Shown here piece after piece: positions 1 through 12,633 of a stretch of 64,000 nt of DNA. Each line of letters starts with the position of its first letter. The first letter of the stretch is position 1. The position numbers and the translations under genes are program-made. The DNA lies in the NCBI GenBank assembly GCA_023078685.1, contig JALGAS010000006.1:2604001-2668000 (forward strand), in the 5' to 3' direction. Below the pieces are notes generated by a model. The model worked only from the letters and a program-made list of their open reading frames with translations, had not been told where the DNA came from and searched no databases. This stretch comes from Neopestalotiopsis rosae (lineage: Eukaryota > Ascomycota > Sordariomycetes > Amphisphaeriales > Sporocadaceae).

Positions 1-2016
1 GTGGAACAGTTATTTCGCGACAAGGTATTTCGGAATAACGTCACCCTGCGGATGCGCTCAGTAAGCGTAGCGGACACAAAGGTTGTCAACGCGAGATTCC
101 GCGAATTTGACAGCGTCAGCGCAGACCTACACGCCATGCGGCATCTACTACACAACGCCGAGTCTGGCATCTCGCCGGATCGGATCGTCGAGGATATTGT
201 CATTTCGCAACGTGGTGATGCAGTCTTGGAGTTCGCAAACAAGGACTCAGACGAATTCCCCGTCTTTCGCTTCAGGGTATCATCGTATATGCTGGCCGAA
301 ACATCGCCTTTGTTCGCGCAGATCTTTGGGGCCCCAAATATGCTACCCATTGTATCAGACGTTGATGGGAATGTGGCCCAAAACCTGCCGCCCACGCCGA
401 CAAATTTTGTATGTGCGGACGGTTTGGAGGTGAAGCTGTTCAGGATGCCTCAGCTTGAATTGAACGTGGGAAAATCCCTCGAGATCCTTCTTCATGCTGC
501 GCACTTGCACAATAACGAAGTTCCGCGGGAAATCGACTTTGATACATTTGTGGCGGTTGCCGAGGTGTGTATGCGCTACCAATGCACGGCGCCATTGGAA
601 TTGACTGTCGAATACCTGTGGCTTCCACAATGGATACACAAAGCCGCCGAGGACATATCGGACGGTCTTCTTCTCGTCAGCTACGCGTTTGGTCTGAGAG
701 GACTGTTTTCGCGGGTATCCAAGACAGCGATACTCAAAATTGTGGACCAAAGTGACCTGGAATCAAGGCCATTCCCTCCACGCGTTAAGGAAAAGATCTG
801 GGCCATGAGGACGGCCAAGATTGACCAAGTACACCATAGCTGCAACAGCCTGCTGCAAGAGTATCTTCGCTGTCCACCCCCTGGCATGGACAAGAACGAG
901 AATGTTGTCCTTATGCCTAGCGCCAAACCTCGTTGCTCGAAGGGTAGTCACGCTTGCGATGCATTATCTCTTGGCTGGCTGATGATGGCCTTTAATGAGT
1001 TGGAGGTTCTTCCCCAGATCATGTACACGAGCAGTCTCGGTCAACGTCCGCCCCTACCAAGAAGGAGTTTGGAACAGCTCATTGGCAATCTTCGTTGCAT
1101 TAGTAGTCCCTCAGTGTCACATTCTGGGCCTTGCGACTTTGTTTCGACATTTAAGGCAGCTCTGAACGACATTTCCAACAGTATCAGAGGCCTGACCTTG
1201 TACGATGTTTCTGGACAGCAGGGCTGGGCTCTCAGTAAACACGAAGACGCACCGCAAGAGTCAACCATAAAATCTGTAGAGCAAAAGCCGAATGATGGAG
1301 CATCAGAGCGAGGCATAGCAGACGTTGCCTTGGGGGTTTTAACTCAGCTTGACACTCTCGAAGATGTGTACAATACTGCGCTAGCCAACAAGACATTTTT
1401 CCGTACCTTTAAGGACAACGAAGTGACAATCTTGCGAGGTCTGATTGTCAAGTCCGGACAACCTGAACGATGGACTCTTGACGGTGCAGGGAATAAAGAA
1501 GAAGCCAGGGCTGAATTAGCGCTGCTTAGAGATGGCAATCGAATAGGGCAAGGGCGACGAGATTCAGAGGTGACGGTATCCGAGGAAACTTACCAGTCAT
1601 GTGACACCAACTCGGAAACGACGGGCAACTTCTCCCAATTTACACCTGTTGACGACAGCTCTGACGGTGAAAGCCTCGTCGGAACTATCGCCGCTGGCCA
1701 GGCATCATTCGAGGCAAAGATGACGCGGGAAGAAGCGGAACGGATACTCTGGCCGGATACTGATACCACGGAACCGTCCCAAACGGGCGGACGGCTGACC
1801 CCTTACAGCCAAGATAGCGACTTGGGAACATTATGCGACGGCATGCGAGAATCGACGGAGAAATTCTTGGCGGGCGACGTGTTGCTAGAGTATCCGGAGC
1901 ATAAGTCGCTGGTGACGGAAGAGGATAAGAACTTAAGCGGAGAGCATTACAGGCGTATCGGCCTCCAGAGGACGGACATGGGCACAAGTATTGACCATGC
2001 GTTTATAGGTTTTTAG
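1..2016 (+). CDS. BTB/POZ-like protein, 5' end cut by window edge
   Basis: The frame is open from base 1 to a TAG at 2014-2016 (671 codons) and no start can be chosen, because the open frame runs off the left edge. Around residues 75-105 it reads as a typical fungal BTB entry: 'FPVFRFRVSSYMLAETSPLF' followed by a phenylalanine-rich stretch, with further BTB-like helices to about residue 210. BTB folds mediate dimerisation and often Cullin-3 adaptor contacts; that role is family knowledge and not shown here. The remaining 450 residues are low-complexity, acidic and Ser/Thr-rich toward the C-terminus, with no second domain I recognise. No intron is needed. The next gene (HET) lies 0.4 kb downstream on the same strand. 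Confidence 0.65.
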   Translation: MEQLFRDKVFRNNVTLRMRSVSVADTKVVNARFREFDSVSADLHAMRHLLHNAESGISPDRIVEDIVISQRGDAVLEFANKDSDEFPVFRFRVSSYMLAETSPLFAQIFGAPNMLPIVSDVDGNVAQNLPPTPTNFVCADGLEVKLFRMPQLELNVGKSLEILLHAAHLHNNEVPREIDFDTFVAVAEVCMRYQCTAPLELTVEYLWLPQWIHKAAEDISDGLLLVSYAFGLRGLFSRVSKTAILKIVDQSDLESRPFPPRVKEKIWAMRTAKIDQVHHSCNSLLQEYLRCPPPGMDKNENVVLMPSAKPRCSKGSHACDALSLGWLMMAFNELEVLPQIMYTSSLGQRPPLPRRSLEQLIGNLRCISSPSVSHSGPCDFVSTFKAALNDISNSIRGLTLYDVSGQQGWALSKHEDAPQESTIKSVEQKPNDGASERGIADVALGVLTQLDTLEDVYNTALANKTFFRTFKDNEVTILRGLIVKSGQPERWTLDGAGNKEEARAELALLRDGNRIGQGRRDSEVTVSEETYQSCDTNSETTGNFSQFTPVDDSSDGESLVGTIAAGQASFEAKMTREEAERILWPDTDTTEPSQTGGRLTPYSQDSDLGTLCDGMRESTEKFLAGDVLLEYPEHKSLVTEEDKNLSGEHYRRIGLQRTDMGTSIDHAFIGF

Positions 2017-2425
2017 GATATTCTGCTGGGTTGGGTTCCGAGTATATAGTAAGGCAAATTCACGCGCAAAGCATTGAGGCATGCCCCTGGATGGCGTGGA
2101 AATGTTGAATACGAAATCATCCAGTAAATTCAAATTACTTTCACGGACTCACCATGAACACAAAAGTCAGGTGCATAGCCAAGAGATGCCATACCACTGT
2201 GGGAGGTCGCGATTTGCGGCTGAGGAGGGGTAACACCACAGCCACAATCACAGCCAGGCTCAGCTCTTTTCCCTCCAGCATCATTAAATTCTGCTTCCGT
2301 GTGTTTCTGGGTTCATTTTCATCCCTCAGTTTCCACTTCGTACAGCCTGATCAGCTCATGATGACATCTTGTGGCGACGTATCCCATCACAGCACCACGA
2401 CTCGTGTGAATACGTGCGCACCAAG
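2017..2425. other. Intergenic, nothing recognised
   Basis: Spacer between the BTB-like gene and the HET gene. It holds only short open frames without start context or family similarity, and presumably carries the HET promoter. An in-frame ATG at 2369 could extend the HET protein by 19 residues; I preferred 2426. Confidence 0.5.
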
Positions 2426-4483
2426 ATGGATGGTGATCTAGCTGTCATACGTAGGGAGGGCAGCAAGCCAGGATCGCCGTCCAGGGATACAACCGACTCA
2501 GACAGAACAGAAGGCCATTTATGTGATTATCTCATGGGGGAGCCTCATCTCAGAAACACTTTTAACACCATCAGCATGATAAATCTACAGAACCACGCCG
2601 CTCAGTGCTCGACTTGCTGCCTACTATCGCACGCTACAGACGCTAATTTGGCTGCCACCCATCAACACAATGCTCAAATGACTGTCTTGTATGAATGTCC
2701 ATCATATCCATATGATAAATTCTACGTGTCTGGGACGAATGCCGATAATGGTTCCAAATTCTGCAGCGAGACTTTCCATTTCTTTACGCCATCTGGTATG
2801 TCTCCCTTTTTTCAAAGTCCCCAAGATGACGATGGCTAACATGGGAATGAAAAAGATTCTTCCACTCTGATGGACTTCCCATTCACGGCGCTCTATGCCA
2901 TCAATCCCATTACAAGAGATACTTCGTCAAATGCGAGTCTCGTTTGGGCCGAGCAACAGATCGCCGAATGCAACCAGCATCATAATTGCCTGTCAAGCGC
3001 ACAAGGCTCGCCACTTCCAAGTCGTGTATTAGACGTATCTTTCAAGGATGCGGAAAAGTCCATACGACTGTTGACAACAACAAATCAACGTGGACGCTAC
3101 GTTTGTCTTAGTCATTGTTGGGGTGAGGAAGCTTCAATCACAAAGACGACCCGCCAAAACTTGAAGTTACATGCTGAAGGTATTGCCATTGACAAATTGC
3201 CAAAAAATTTTCAAGATGCAGTGGATATCACACGACGTCTTGGAATAGACTATCTCTGGATCGACTCACTTTGCATAATTCAAAATAGCGAGGACGATTG
3301 GGAAAAGGAAGCATCTCGCATGGCCGACATCTACGAGGGCGCATATCTGACCATTGCTGCTACATCTTCTATGAACAGTTCAGAAGGCTGCTATCGATCA
3401 TATCCGTCATCCATTAGCGAAAAGGGCTTTTTATACACCACGAAAACCGGACTGAGTAGCACAATTTACTGCCGACCGGTTTACCGGCATTTTGAATTGG
3501 ATGTGGCAGTTCCAGAGTCCGGTGAAAAGTTTGACGACTTCCCTTTACTAGACAGAGGCTGGGTATTCCAAGAGCGTTTTCTCTCTCCCCGCGTGTTGCA
3601 CTTTTGCAACGCTGAATTGGTATTTGAGTGCCGAAATGGTGCTCGGTGCCAATGCAATCATGAGAAAAGTGATTATGGATTCAAGGGAGATCTCAAGCGT
3701 CTTTTTGTTCACGGCCCTGGATTGGAGGCTTTTCAGCGCACGAAAGGCTGGTGGGCTGTCGTGTCTCGTTATTCCAGGCTGAAGCTCACGTACGACAGAG
3801 ATATACTGACTGCACTGTCAGGCATATCCAGGCGCGTTGGCGCCAGCCAGCCAACAGGGGATTACGTGGCAGGAATTTGGAAAAGCATTTTGCCTTACGG
3901 TCTTTTATGGTACTCCCATCCCGTGCGGCAAGAAACCCCCGAAGGAACAGAATTTAGATTCAAACAAGCAAATGCTCCTCGAGCACCATCGTGGTCATGG
4001 GCATCCGTAATTGCCCCCATCGAATGGATGCTGCCATATTATTCGGATGATGAGGAGCCTCTCGTGAAGATACACGAAATAAGCTGCGAGGTGTCGGAAG
4101 TTGACGCGTACGGACGAGCCTATGGAGGCGTTTTGAGCATCACGGGTCCAATCTTGACCTCGAATCTGTGCTGGGAAAGGAAGCCTCCGATAATTCGCAG
4201 TAACGATTCGATCCGCTACTACTCTGACTTTTCCGGCTTTCCAGGTGAAGTATACCGTCAGTTTCACCCCGATTATCCATTCTTTGCGAATGAGACGGGA
4301 CCTTGGACTGTGCAATGCCTCTGGGTGGTGCCGGCTACCATTCTTGTGCTAAAACCATGTGACGAACCTGGAGTCTTTGAACGGATCGGGCTGATTCATA
4401 TCGACATACTCGATTCCGCAGACCGGGATAGAGCAGATGAGGTTCGGGAAAAATGTATGCCAATGACAGTCAAGATTATTTAG
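2426..4483 (+). CDS. HET-domain (heterokaryon incompatibility) protein
   Basis: Two exons, 2426-2795 and 2856-4483, give 665 aa. The 60-nt intron has a GTATGT donor at 2796, a GCTAAC branch point at 2835-2840 and AG at 2854-2855; removing it deletes an in-frame TAA and joins two frames that are otherwise both open. Downstream of the junction come the HET hallmarks: 'YVCLSHCWGEE', then 'LWIDSLCIIQNSEDDWEKEA', then 'MADIYEGAYLTIAAT'. A C-terminal 'RGWVFQERFLSPRVLHF' segment is also typical. The N-terminal 140 residues contain a Cys pair (CSTCCLL) as in many HET proteins. HET proteins trigger cell death or growth arrest on nonself recognition; partner and specificity are unknown. Start 2426 (AAGATGG context) was chosen over 2369 and 2576. 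Convergent with the oxidase gene, 148 bp apart. Confidence 0.88.
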
Positions 4484-4631
4484 AGCTGCAATCGATCACC
4501 AATAAATTAAAGCTTATTATCAAGGCCATCTTGATGGCAAGAAATTTGATATTTCATTTGACATAGCGGATCCAGATTCATTTGTCAAGAAGTTCAGCTC
4601 TACTCAGACTGGTCTTGCCTATAATAGCATA

Positions 4632-6664
4632 TTACAAAGACAGACACATTCTTCCGTCATTTGCTACGGTCCACGCCTCTGAGCCAGGGGCGATTCGCGT
4701 GTAAAAGAAGCTTTCTGGATCATACTTGGCCTTGATTGCCAGTAACTTCTCGTAGTTATCTCCCCAAAAAGCCTCCTGGAAATTGGGTTGCTGAAAGTCG
4801 GCTTCATTGACATACGACCCACTGCCAGGAGTAGCGGCCTCCAGGATGGGCATGGCCTGCTCCGTCATCTTGTTCACCTGGGCCACCATGTCGCTCCAAG
4901 GCGCGGCGAAGCTCCAGGGCAGGTTCAACACGGCATGGATCAATGACTCTCGCCACGCCGGCACCACGCTCGTGGTCTCGGGGGAGCCGAAACGGCTCAC
5001 GTCCAAGCCGACGCCCGTCACGGCTACGCCGAGCTCGGCGAGTTCTCTGAATGCTGAGGACGTGATGTTCGAGACAAGATCACGGGGCACGAGGCGACCA
5101 CCGTAGAGACCTTGGTTGAGTGGAAGACCGCCCTGGGTGTTGTAAGAGTCAATAAATGGTTCCCTTTGTGAGACCTATGGGCAAAAGCTTCGGACAGTTG
5201 ACCGATTTCTAGCTCGTGGCAAATACCAAGACCTGTTACTTACCCATGGAAGAGGACCAAAAGTCGCGTTATAGTGCTCAAGATATGAGCCAGTCTCTGT
5301 GAATGAGACCGTAGGATTGATCTCAAGTTCTGCAAGACTCTCCAAGAAGGGATTCAAAACCTCCTGACACTCGGCTGCCGTCTTGTTGTAGGCAGTCAAG
5401 AACGGTATGCCGAAGCTCTCCGTGTTGATGGTAAAGACCAGCATAATTCCGGCATTGATGATGGCCGGTAAGAATTGGTGGAATATTTCAATTGCTTGCC
5501 AGAAGGTTTCGGTAGTTGTCGTATTGGACAGAAGAGATAAGGCGCCGCCGGTGACGATGGCGTCGGGATGAGTCCGTACTGTCAGCGAGGTAACGACGCC
5601 GTAGGTACCAGCACCGCCGCCACGCAACGCCCAGAAGAGATCGGGGTTGGTGGTATCGTTGGCGACGAGGAATTGACCGTCGGCGGTGACTACTTCCCAT
5701 TCGAGGACGTTATCTGCTGACAGACCGAACAAGTTGCTGAGAGCAGAGTGACCACCTATATTGGACTTTTTGATCAGTCATTCGCCTTTCATCGACTCGC
5801 GACGGTACAAAAAGGTGGGGAGAGGGACAAACCTCCTTGCGTATAGCCTCCTGCAAGTCCAACCGTTGGACACTCGCCCGTGACGACAACGCGACCCTGG
5901 CCATGGGCCGCCGTCACGATCTCCATGCCCTGGATACCGGCACCGACCTTGACTGCCGGTCCCGTGTAATCGGTGCCTATCCACTCGTCGATGAAGTCAA
6001 TGTCCTTGAGCCCATGGGTGCGAACGGCCAGAGCCCCGGCTCCGGTCGAACGTCTAATTAAATTGACCGAGTTAGCAAAATGTGAACCCGAGACGAATCA
6101 GTCTGTGATTGGTTACCCATTAAAGTCATGCCCGGTGTTGCGTATGACGAGGCGAATGTTCTTATCCCTAGCAAAGGCAATAGTTGCTTGAACATCCTCT
6201 ACCCCGGCAACGTCGACGGCATAGGCAACATAATTGCCAAGCTCGCAAGGCCTCGACTGTGGCTGCCACGGATCGCAGCTCTGGTTTGCGAAGAAGGGAG
6301 CCATGACCGACGAGGTTGAATTGAAACTGGAAGAAAGCAATTTGTCAACACACAAGATCTTCCCTTTGATTTTGCATCAAGTCTCCCTTTTGTGCATGGC
6401 TTACTGAATAGGCTCCCATAGCCACTGTTCTTTGAGTTCTTCGCACTGTGTTGCATTATAGTTGGGATCGTGACACGGAGAGCCCAGGGGAACGGTCTTG
6501 ACGAGTCTGCCGCCAACGGTCTCGTTGAGACTTACCCACTCGGCATCAGAAGGCCATGTGTCATCGCCTGGGAAGACTTTGCAGTCGCCCCTGACTGGGT
6601 AGGCTTCCTGAGCCGAGGTGGCAGTAGCCGCTGCTATCACAAGGAGAGGCAGCAAGGAAAACAT
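4632..6664 (-). CDS. Secreted FAD-linked oxidase, berberine-bridge-enzyme type
   Basis: Five exons: 6664-6405, 6326-6117, 6053-5833, 5755-5244, 5174-4632; 581 aa. All four introns (63-78 nt) have GT/AG ends, and the frame and motifs continue across them. The N-terminus from Met 6664 is a signal peptide (MFSLLPLLVIAAATATSA). The VAO/BBE flavin domain follows: 'VIRNTGHDFNGRSTGAGAL', whose His is the usual 8-alpha-histidyl FAD site, and 'GECPTVGLAGGYTQGGGHS', whose Cys is the usual 6-S-cysteinyl site, so bicovalent flavin is expected from the family. 'LFWALRGGGAGTYGVVTSLT' is also canonical. The C-terminal BBE motif (residues about 540-575) is present in the form 'YDPESFFYTRIAPGSEAW'. Likely an extracellular oxidase of sugars, alcohols or alkaloid-like substrates (AA7-like); the substrate cannot be read. 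Complete and undamaged. Confidence 0.93.
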
Positions 6665-8215
6665 AATTTTGAGTTTCTCCAAGCGATTGTCAAGACTTGA
6701 AAGGATGTGGGATAAAAACAGGATTTGTCGATTCCCGTCTCACAACGACATCAATTATTAAAGTAAATTTGGCACAGAGGAATGTGATGTAGAAAGGACG
6801 CCTGTTTGGCGCAAGACAATTGTTAATATTTATAGTTGGCATAGTATCTAGCCTGTAAGATCAGTCCTATCTTGGTAAAGTATACAGCAGTTCACTTCAC
6901 TACATCTTCATATGATCTGACTATGGGTCGGATGCCCTTACCCGGCTTACTCGCTCACACAAATACATGTGCCATTTGCAGCGGTCAACAGTTTTTCAAG
7001 GGGTTCGACTGAGGAACTATTGAGTGTGCGCAACAGTGCAGAGCCGGGCTGACTTGGAGATCTACAAGATCTGCTGTGATATATCATTCTTGGCTGCCAT
7101 GACTAAGGAGGGGATTCGGCGTTGTATCACCTCGGAGCCGAGCCGGGGCGACGAATCAAGCAGCGCCAGTGGCAGGACTTTGCTCAGTGCCCTCCTCCTT
7201 GGCGAGGGATCAGCATGTAGAAAAAGCATGTAGTGCTTACTTGGTGCATTCCCCGTGCACCATCTTTCTGAATCCTCCTGGGTGTTTCCTTCCATGATGC
7301 CGCGGTTAGGGATGTTCTGAAAGGAACACTTGACTAGACTTTCCAGAGTCTTCGTATGGCTGGCCGATTTACGACTGAAATATTTAATTTACATGACCCA
7401 AAATGAATGATTACGCAGCTGACCAAAGAAAAGGAGGGGAAAAGAGCACCGTGAAATCTATCGGATCATCGTCCAACCTTCTAAGATTATGTTCAATCAC
7501 ATAATTGTGATCAGAGTGTTTCTCGTGATTCAAATCATTATACTTCGTACCTAATCAGGCGTTCCAGCGGGATCTCCCGCTATGCGCCTTTACTAGCGCC
7601 TGTCCCATATACGCAGACTTACAGCGGGCGGGTAGCCTACCATACATCAATGATACTTCGTACCTAGGTAGGCAATGTAGCAAATAGAATGGGACATCGA
7701 TTATTGCACCACAACCTTACCCCAACCAATAACTATGCAGGAACTAACTCAAATAGATGGCCAAGAGGATTGTAATGCATTCTCCTTCTTCGGCTCATGA
7801 ATTTTTCTTCACGGCCCGATAAATTGCGACGACACATCGTCATCGCGGCAGTGCCGATACTAGTTCATACCTATCTAAGCGAAATTTCAATCTGAATGCG
7901 TAAATTCTCTGATTGGCTGCCAAGTAACATGACTCTGGAGTGAGAATTCAGAGATATATATTTCTCTCGACTCCCTCTGCCGGCCCAGATCATATGTTCT
8001 TATATTATTTCAATCATACTGCTTTCTGTAGGAACGATTATTTCGCCAAGTCTTCCTCAATTCTGGATTACGAAGTGATTCCGGCCACAACGTCCTGTAC
8101 AACACAACTTATCACCTGCTGGGGCGCCTGTAAAAGGAGCTTGCACGCGCCTAACCCACAGAAATACGCTGGAGACCACCGAATCCTGAGTCCTCGGGAT
8201 CGGCAACTTGTCACA
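6665..8215. other. Long intergenic region, nothing recognised
   Basis: 1.5 kb between divergent start codons (oxidase to the left, RTA1-like gene to the right). AT-rich with many short stop-dense frames; no open frame with a domain, no tRNA, no repeat family. It presumably contains both promoters. Confidence 0.5.
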
Positions 8216-9126
8216 ATGGGTCTCGTCCAATTCGAAGATGGCGTAGTCGTTTACTATCCATATACTCCATCGCAATCAGCTGGTTATGCCTTTTTAGCAT
8301 TGTTTACAATTGTTACCGTGGCGCACATTGGCGGCATATTCTATCTCAAGACACGATATATGATTCCGCTAGTACTGGGTGGTATATGTAAGTTTTAATT
8401 TATGTCAATGTAGCCTTTTCTCTACATGTTTCATTTTGCCAAACACGGGGCTTACAATCCTATTTCTCAGGTGAACTATTTGGTTACTATGGTCGCGCAT
8501 GGGGAGGACAAGAACCAAACTCGCCAAAACCATTCATGCTCCAGCTCATGCTCATCCTGGTCTCTCCGGTATTCATCGCCGCGACCATGTACGTGACGCT
8601 GGGCAGACTCAAGGAAGGGGTCCTCGCACAGCCGAGAAGGCGATGCAGTCCGACCACCTTTTTCGTTCTTACCGACATTATCGCTTTTTGCACGCAAATC
8701 GGCGGTGGCCTCGTACAGGTGACGGGAGACGTGAAGATCATGCAGATTGGAGACCGTGTCGTCCTCGGTGGTCTCGCTTTTCAGCTCGGCGTCATGGCCA
8801 TCTATCTGGCCCTCGTTGTGCGCTTCTACCGACAAGCCACCCACGCGGCCGTGGCTGGAGACGCTCCGTGGAAGCGACATGTCATCGCGCTCGCCGTCTG
8901 CGTGGTCATGGTTTGGGTCCGAAATCTGGTCAAGCTCATCGAGTTTGCCCAAGGATTCTACGGATTCGTCAGTCAGCACGAGGCAATGCTCTACGTATTC
9001 GACGCCGCGTTGATGCTTGGCGTCATGCTTATATTTCTGGTATTGCATCTAGGCATGCTACTACGTCGGATCGAACGTAGCCAGGCGTCACAAAAACAGT
9101 ACAACATGGAACCACTCCAGGAATAA
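8216..9126 (+). CDS. RTA1-like seven-transmembrane protein
   Basis: Two exons, 8216-8387 and 8471-9126, give 275 aa. The 83-nt intron starts GTAAGT and ends CAG; it joins 'VLGGIC' to 'ELFGYYGRAWGGQEPN', which is the RTA1-family signature after the second TM helix. Seven hydrophobic segments can be seen, the first at residues about 20-40, then 47-60, and five more in exon 2, with the family features 'FVLTDIIAFCTQIGGG' and 'VRNLVKLIEFAQGF'. The start at 8216 (ACAATGG) is chosen because the family begins shortly before TM1; the frame is open further upstream without similarity. RTA1 relatives are plasma-membrane proteins tied to resistance to 7-aminocholesterol and phytosphingosine export; the ligand here is unknown. 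Confidence 0.9.
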
Positions 9127-10056
9127 TCCAGCCCTTATTAATAACAACCGCTCCCCACGGAAAGACACCAAAGACCCTTATGAAGCATTACACTTATAGG
9201 CGTTTGGGTCTATGATGATATTTTGTACAGTTTAAGAATGATAGAATCAATAGAATAGACTATTGACTAATTTTGCGTATTGACTCATCGAATTTCGTTG
9301 ATTTAACGACATAAACCAATGCAATAAGAGTCACACGTATCATTGATGCTGGAATTGACGACTATAGAGGTTGGAACATCGATAGAGTATAGCTGGACTG
9401 CCAAGACGAATATATCCATTCTACCGCACTATGCCTTTGATTGCTTATTCATCAACTAATTGGGAAAGAATAGATGGGCCAAGGCTGTCAATGCCTCTCT
9501 ACGAAGTATATCGACTTCGCTTAGATCCAGCCCTGATGCCTCCATCCAACAAGCAATTCAGAGTTCACAGTGTAGTGTGGGGTCTTGGCGCTAATGCTTG
9601 AATCACTGCCACTTATCCCCTCATTCCCTGGACACCATCCAATCACTGTTGAATCACTTGGCACGTTTATGTGCGCCAACAGCAATTTATATTGAGACTT
9701 GGAGCGAGCCGGTCTCCGGGAATGGAGCAAACAGGAAATCCAACACATAGCTATTTCGTACTACCTTGCTGATAAGACCATTCTGCATACATCTATCACG
9801 GATGCACGTGCTGTCGCTTCCCGCCCCAACCTCTTTAGATCTGATCTAAACCCGGCAGCCAGGAACGTGGGACAGGTCATAAACAAATCAATTGCACTCC
9901 AATCGTCGCTTGCAGTTTCCGCTATACCTGTGATTTCTAAGTTTGACAGCCTGATTCAGATCCCGCCGAATGGTCTGAAATCTTGTACTATCCCAAACTC
10001 TAGATTGTCCACTTAAAGGTAATGTTTTATTTGCATGCACTGAACATTTCGACACA
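9127..10056. other. Intergenic, nothing recognised
   Basis: 0.93 kb AT-rich spacer between two same-strand genes. Only short frames without similarity; it should contain the RTA1-like 3' end and the phosphodiesterase promoter. Confidence 0.5.
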
Positions 10057-12355
10057 ATGAGTTTGGCAATCATTCTCAACATGCTTGCTAGTCAAGCTGT
10101 GCTTGGCGCATTGGCAGCCAGCAGCAGTAGCAGCAGCACATCATCGTCGTCATCGTCATCCATTCCCGGTGCCGCTTCGTATACTGTGCCCGCAGCCTTT
10201 CCAACATCAGTCTTTTCCAGCTACTACAGTGAGTTCAATATTGTTCATCCGGAGTACCTCGCACCGTCGATTGATCAAGTAATTGACAATTACAATCAGT
10301 TCAGCCTGGCCCTACGTCGGAGCCTCAACCGGCACTGTTTGATCCCATTCTCAACAAGACATTTCCGTTGAATGTGACAGATCCTCTGTCCATTCCATCC
10401 CATGATACGGATCCAGTCTACTTTCCTCAGGCGCTGGCCAATCTCTCAGACGCCAGCGCCGAGGCTGTCATCGCCACAGCTTCAGATGAGATCCTGACCA
10501 TCGTCAGAGCAAATCAGACGGGACTTTCGTCCAATTGCTCGAGATGCGTCGCCGCCCTGTCAGTGGCCCAAATGGCGGCAAAACTGGCCCCAACCTACTT
10601 GCCCGACGCCATGATTGCACTTTGCCAAGAGACGGGCTTCGCCTCCAACTCGACGTGCCAGTCGACGTACGAGGCCGGCAGCTTTGGCGCCACCTGGACG
10701 CAGATCCTGTCCAAGGCCGACGTGGCGGGCCTCGACGGGCAGAACATATGCGCGTACCTTGGCTCGTACTGCGCCTCGCCCAACGTGACGGCCTTTGAGC
10801 TCGCCTTCCCCAAGCCCAAGCCCGCCAACGCCACCAAGCCGCCGCCGAGCGGCCAGCGGGTCAAGGTGCTTCACCTCTCGGACCTGCACCTCGACGCCCG
10901 GTACGAGGTGGGAGCCGAGGGCAACTGCAGCTCGAGCATGTGCTGTCGGCACAGCGCACCCGCGGCCAACGGAAGCGCGGCGGCTATTCAGGTGCCTGCG
11001 CCGCTGTATGGCTACTACAAGTGCGACTCGCCATACTATCTCGCGCTGGCGGCCTTGCAGTCCATTGGTCCGCTCACGGGAACGTCAAAGGAGAACCCGG
11101 CTGCTTTTGCGCTGTATACGGGTGATCTCGTGGCGCACGACTCACAGTACCAGCGCTCCCGCGATTATGTAGAGGATATCGAGTTGTCCGTCTGGCACAT
11201 GTTCAAGGCATACATTGGCGGACCCGTGTATGCCGCACTCGGAGTAGGTCATGACTCTGCAAATCCCGCAAGCTCAAAAGATAACGGAAGAGTTGTTGTA
11301 TACTGACCACAAATGATGTGCAGAACCACGACACCAACCCAGACAACCTCGACGTGCCCCACGCCATCGACGACAACGGGCCCCTCGGCAACCAGCTGTC
11401 CTGGAACTACGACCACGTCTCCTCGCTGTGGGAGTACTACGGCTGGATCGACGAGGCGACGGCCGCCTCGGCGAGGACGCACTACGCCGCCTACTCGATC
11501 CGCCACCCCCTCGGCCTGCGCGTCATCACCCTCAACACGGACCTGTACTATAAAAACAACCACTTTGCCCTGCTCAAGGCCGCGGACCCGGATTTTAGTG
11601 GCATGTTCACCTTTCTCATTGACGAATTGCAGCGCGCCGAGGATGCAGGGGAGCGCGTCTGGATCGTCGGACACGTGCTCTCGGGCTGGGACGGCAGCAA
11701 CCCTCTGCCCAACGGCTCCGAAGCGCTGCGGCGCATTATCGAGCGCTACTCGCCGCACGTCATTGCCGGCGTATTCTTCGGTCACACCCACGAGGACCAG
11801 GCGTTTGTGTACTACCAGGGGACTGGAGACGGCAATAACAGTAATATCTCGGCTGAGAACGCCGTCGCCAGCGCCTGGGTGGGACCTAGTCTCACACCGC
11901 TGACGAATCTCAACTCGGGGTACCGACTTTACGAAGTTGATACGGGTAGCTGGGATATCTATGATGCCTATACATTCTACTCGGACGTGTCGTCCTTTGG
12001 GTCCCTGGACAGCAATAACGGCACGGAAGGCGGAGACGAAGGGTCCGGCCCCGTGTTTCAGCTCGAGTACAGCACCCGAGCCGCCTACGGACCCGGAGCC
12101 GAGTGGCCGGAAGACGCCCCGCTCAACGCGACCTTTTGGCACCGCGTCACCGAGGCCATGGAGCGCAACCGCACGCTCGTCAGCGTCTTCAATACGTTCC
12201 AAGGCAAGAGCAGCATTCGCAGCCCCAACTGTACCAGCGAGGCGTGCGCCGGGGCCAAGATTTGCTACATGCGCAGCGGATCTGCAGCACTCGGGAGGCA
12301 GTGTCCGCAGGGCTTTGGAAGTGTACAGAGCAAATATACTGGAGTCAACTTTTAG
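10057..12355 (+). CDS. Secreted acid-sphingomyelinase-like phosphodiesterase
   Basis: Three exons: 10057-10228, 10300-11243, 11324-12355; 715 aa. Introns of 71 and 80 nt (GTGAGT..CAG; GTAGGT..CAG). A signal peptide (about residues 1-20) is followed by a Ser-rich stretch, then a Cys-rich saposin-B-like region around residues 115-190, then the metallophosphoesterase: 'LHLSDLHLD' (DxH), 'YTGDLVAHD' (GD), GNHD formed exactly across intron 2 (GGA|AAC CAC GAC), 'IVGHVLSGWDG' and 'VFFGHTHEDQAF' (two metal-binding His). This set matches fungal sphingomyelin phosphodiesterases, which cleave sphingomyelin or related phosphodiesters at acidic pH with zinc. Many NxS/T sites suggest glycosylation. Complete, with all metal ligands present. 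Confidence 0.94.
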
Positions 12356-12633
12356 TGTAAATAGGCGCGTCGATGATATGCATCTTGCGCGATAATATAT
12401 TTGAAGAAATTATGTAATCGAGCTAAGTATAATTATAACTCTGATATTGGTATCACTGGAATAAAAGCACTTGTGAAACTAGGAACACTTTGAGAGTAAA
12501 GTTTCTTAGTGTCCAATGTTGACGAGGAGCGAGTAAACAGCTCACGCTGCCGCATCTCTTCCCAGTACTGCTTAGAATCCATCAACTTCGTAGAGTGCCG
12601 CTCCTCTTCTTCTTCTCGTCTGATTTGAGCCGA

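Noticed and set aside
8476..9048. 190-codon open frame antisense to the RTA1-like gene
   Set aside because: Shadow frame with low-complexity charged composition; the sense strand has the seven-TM protein.
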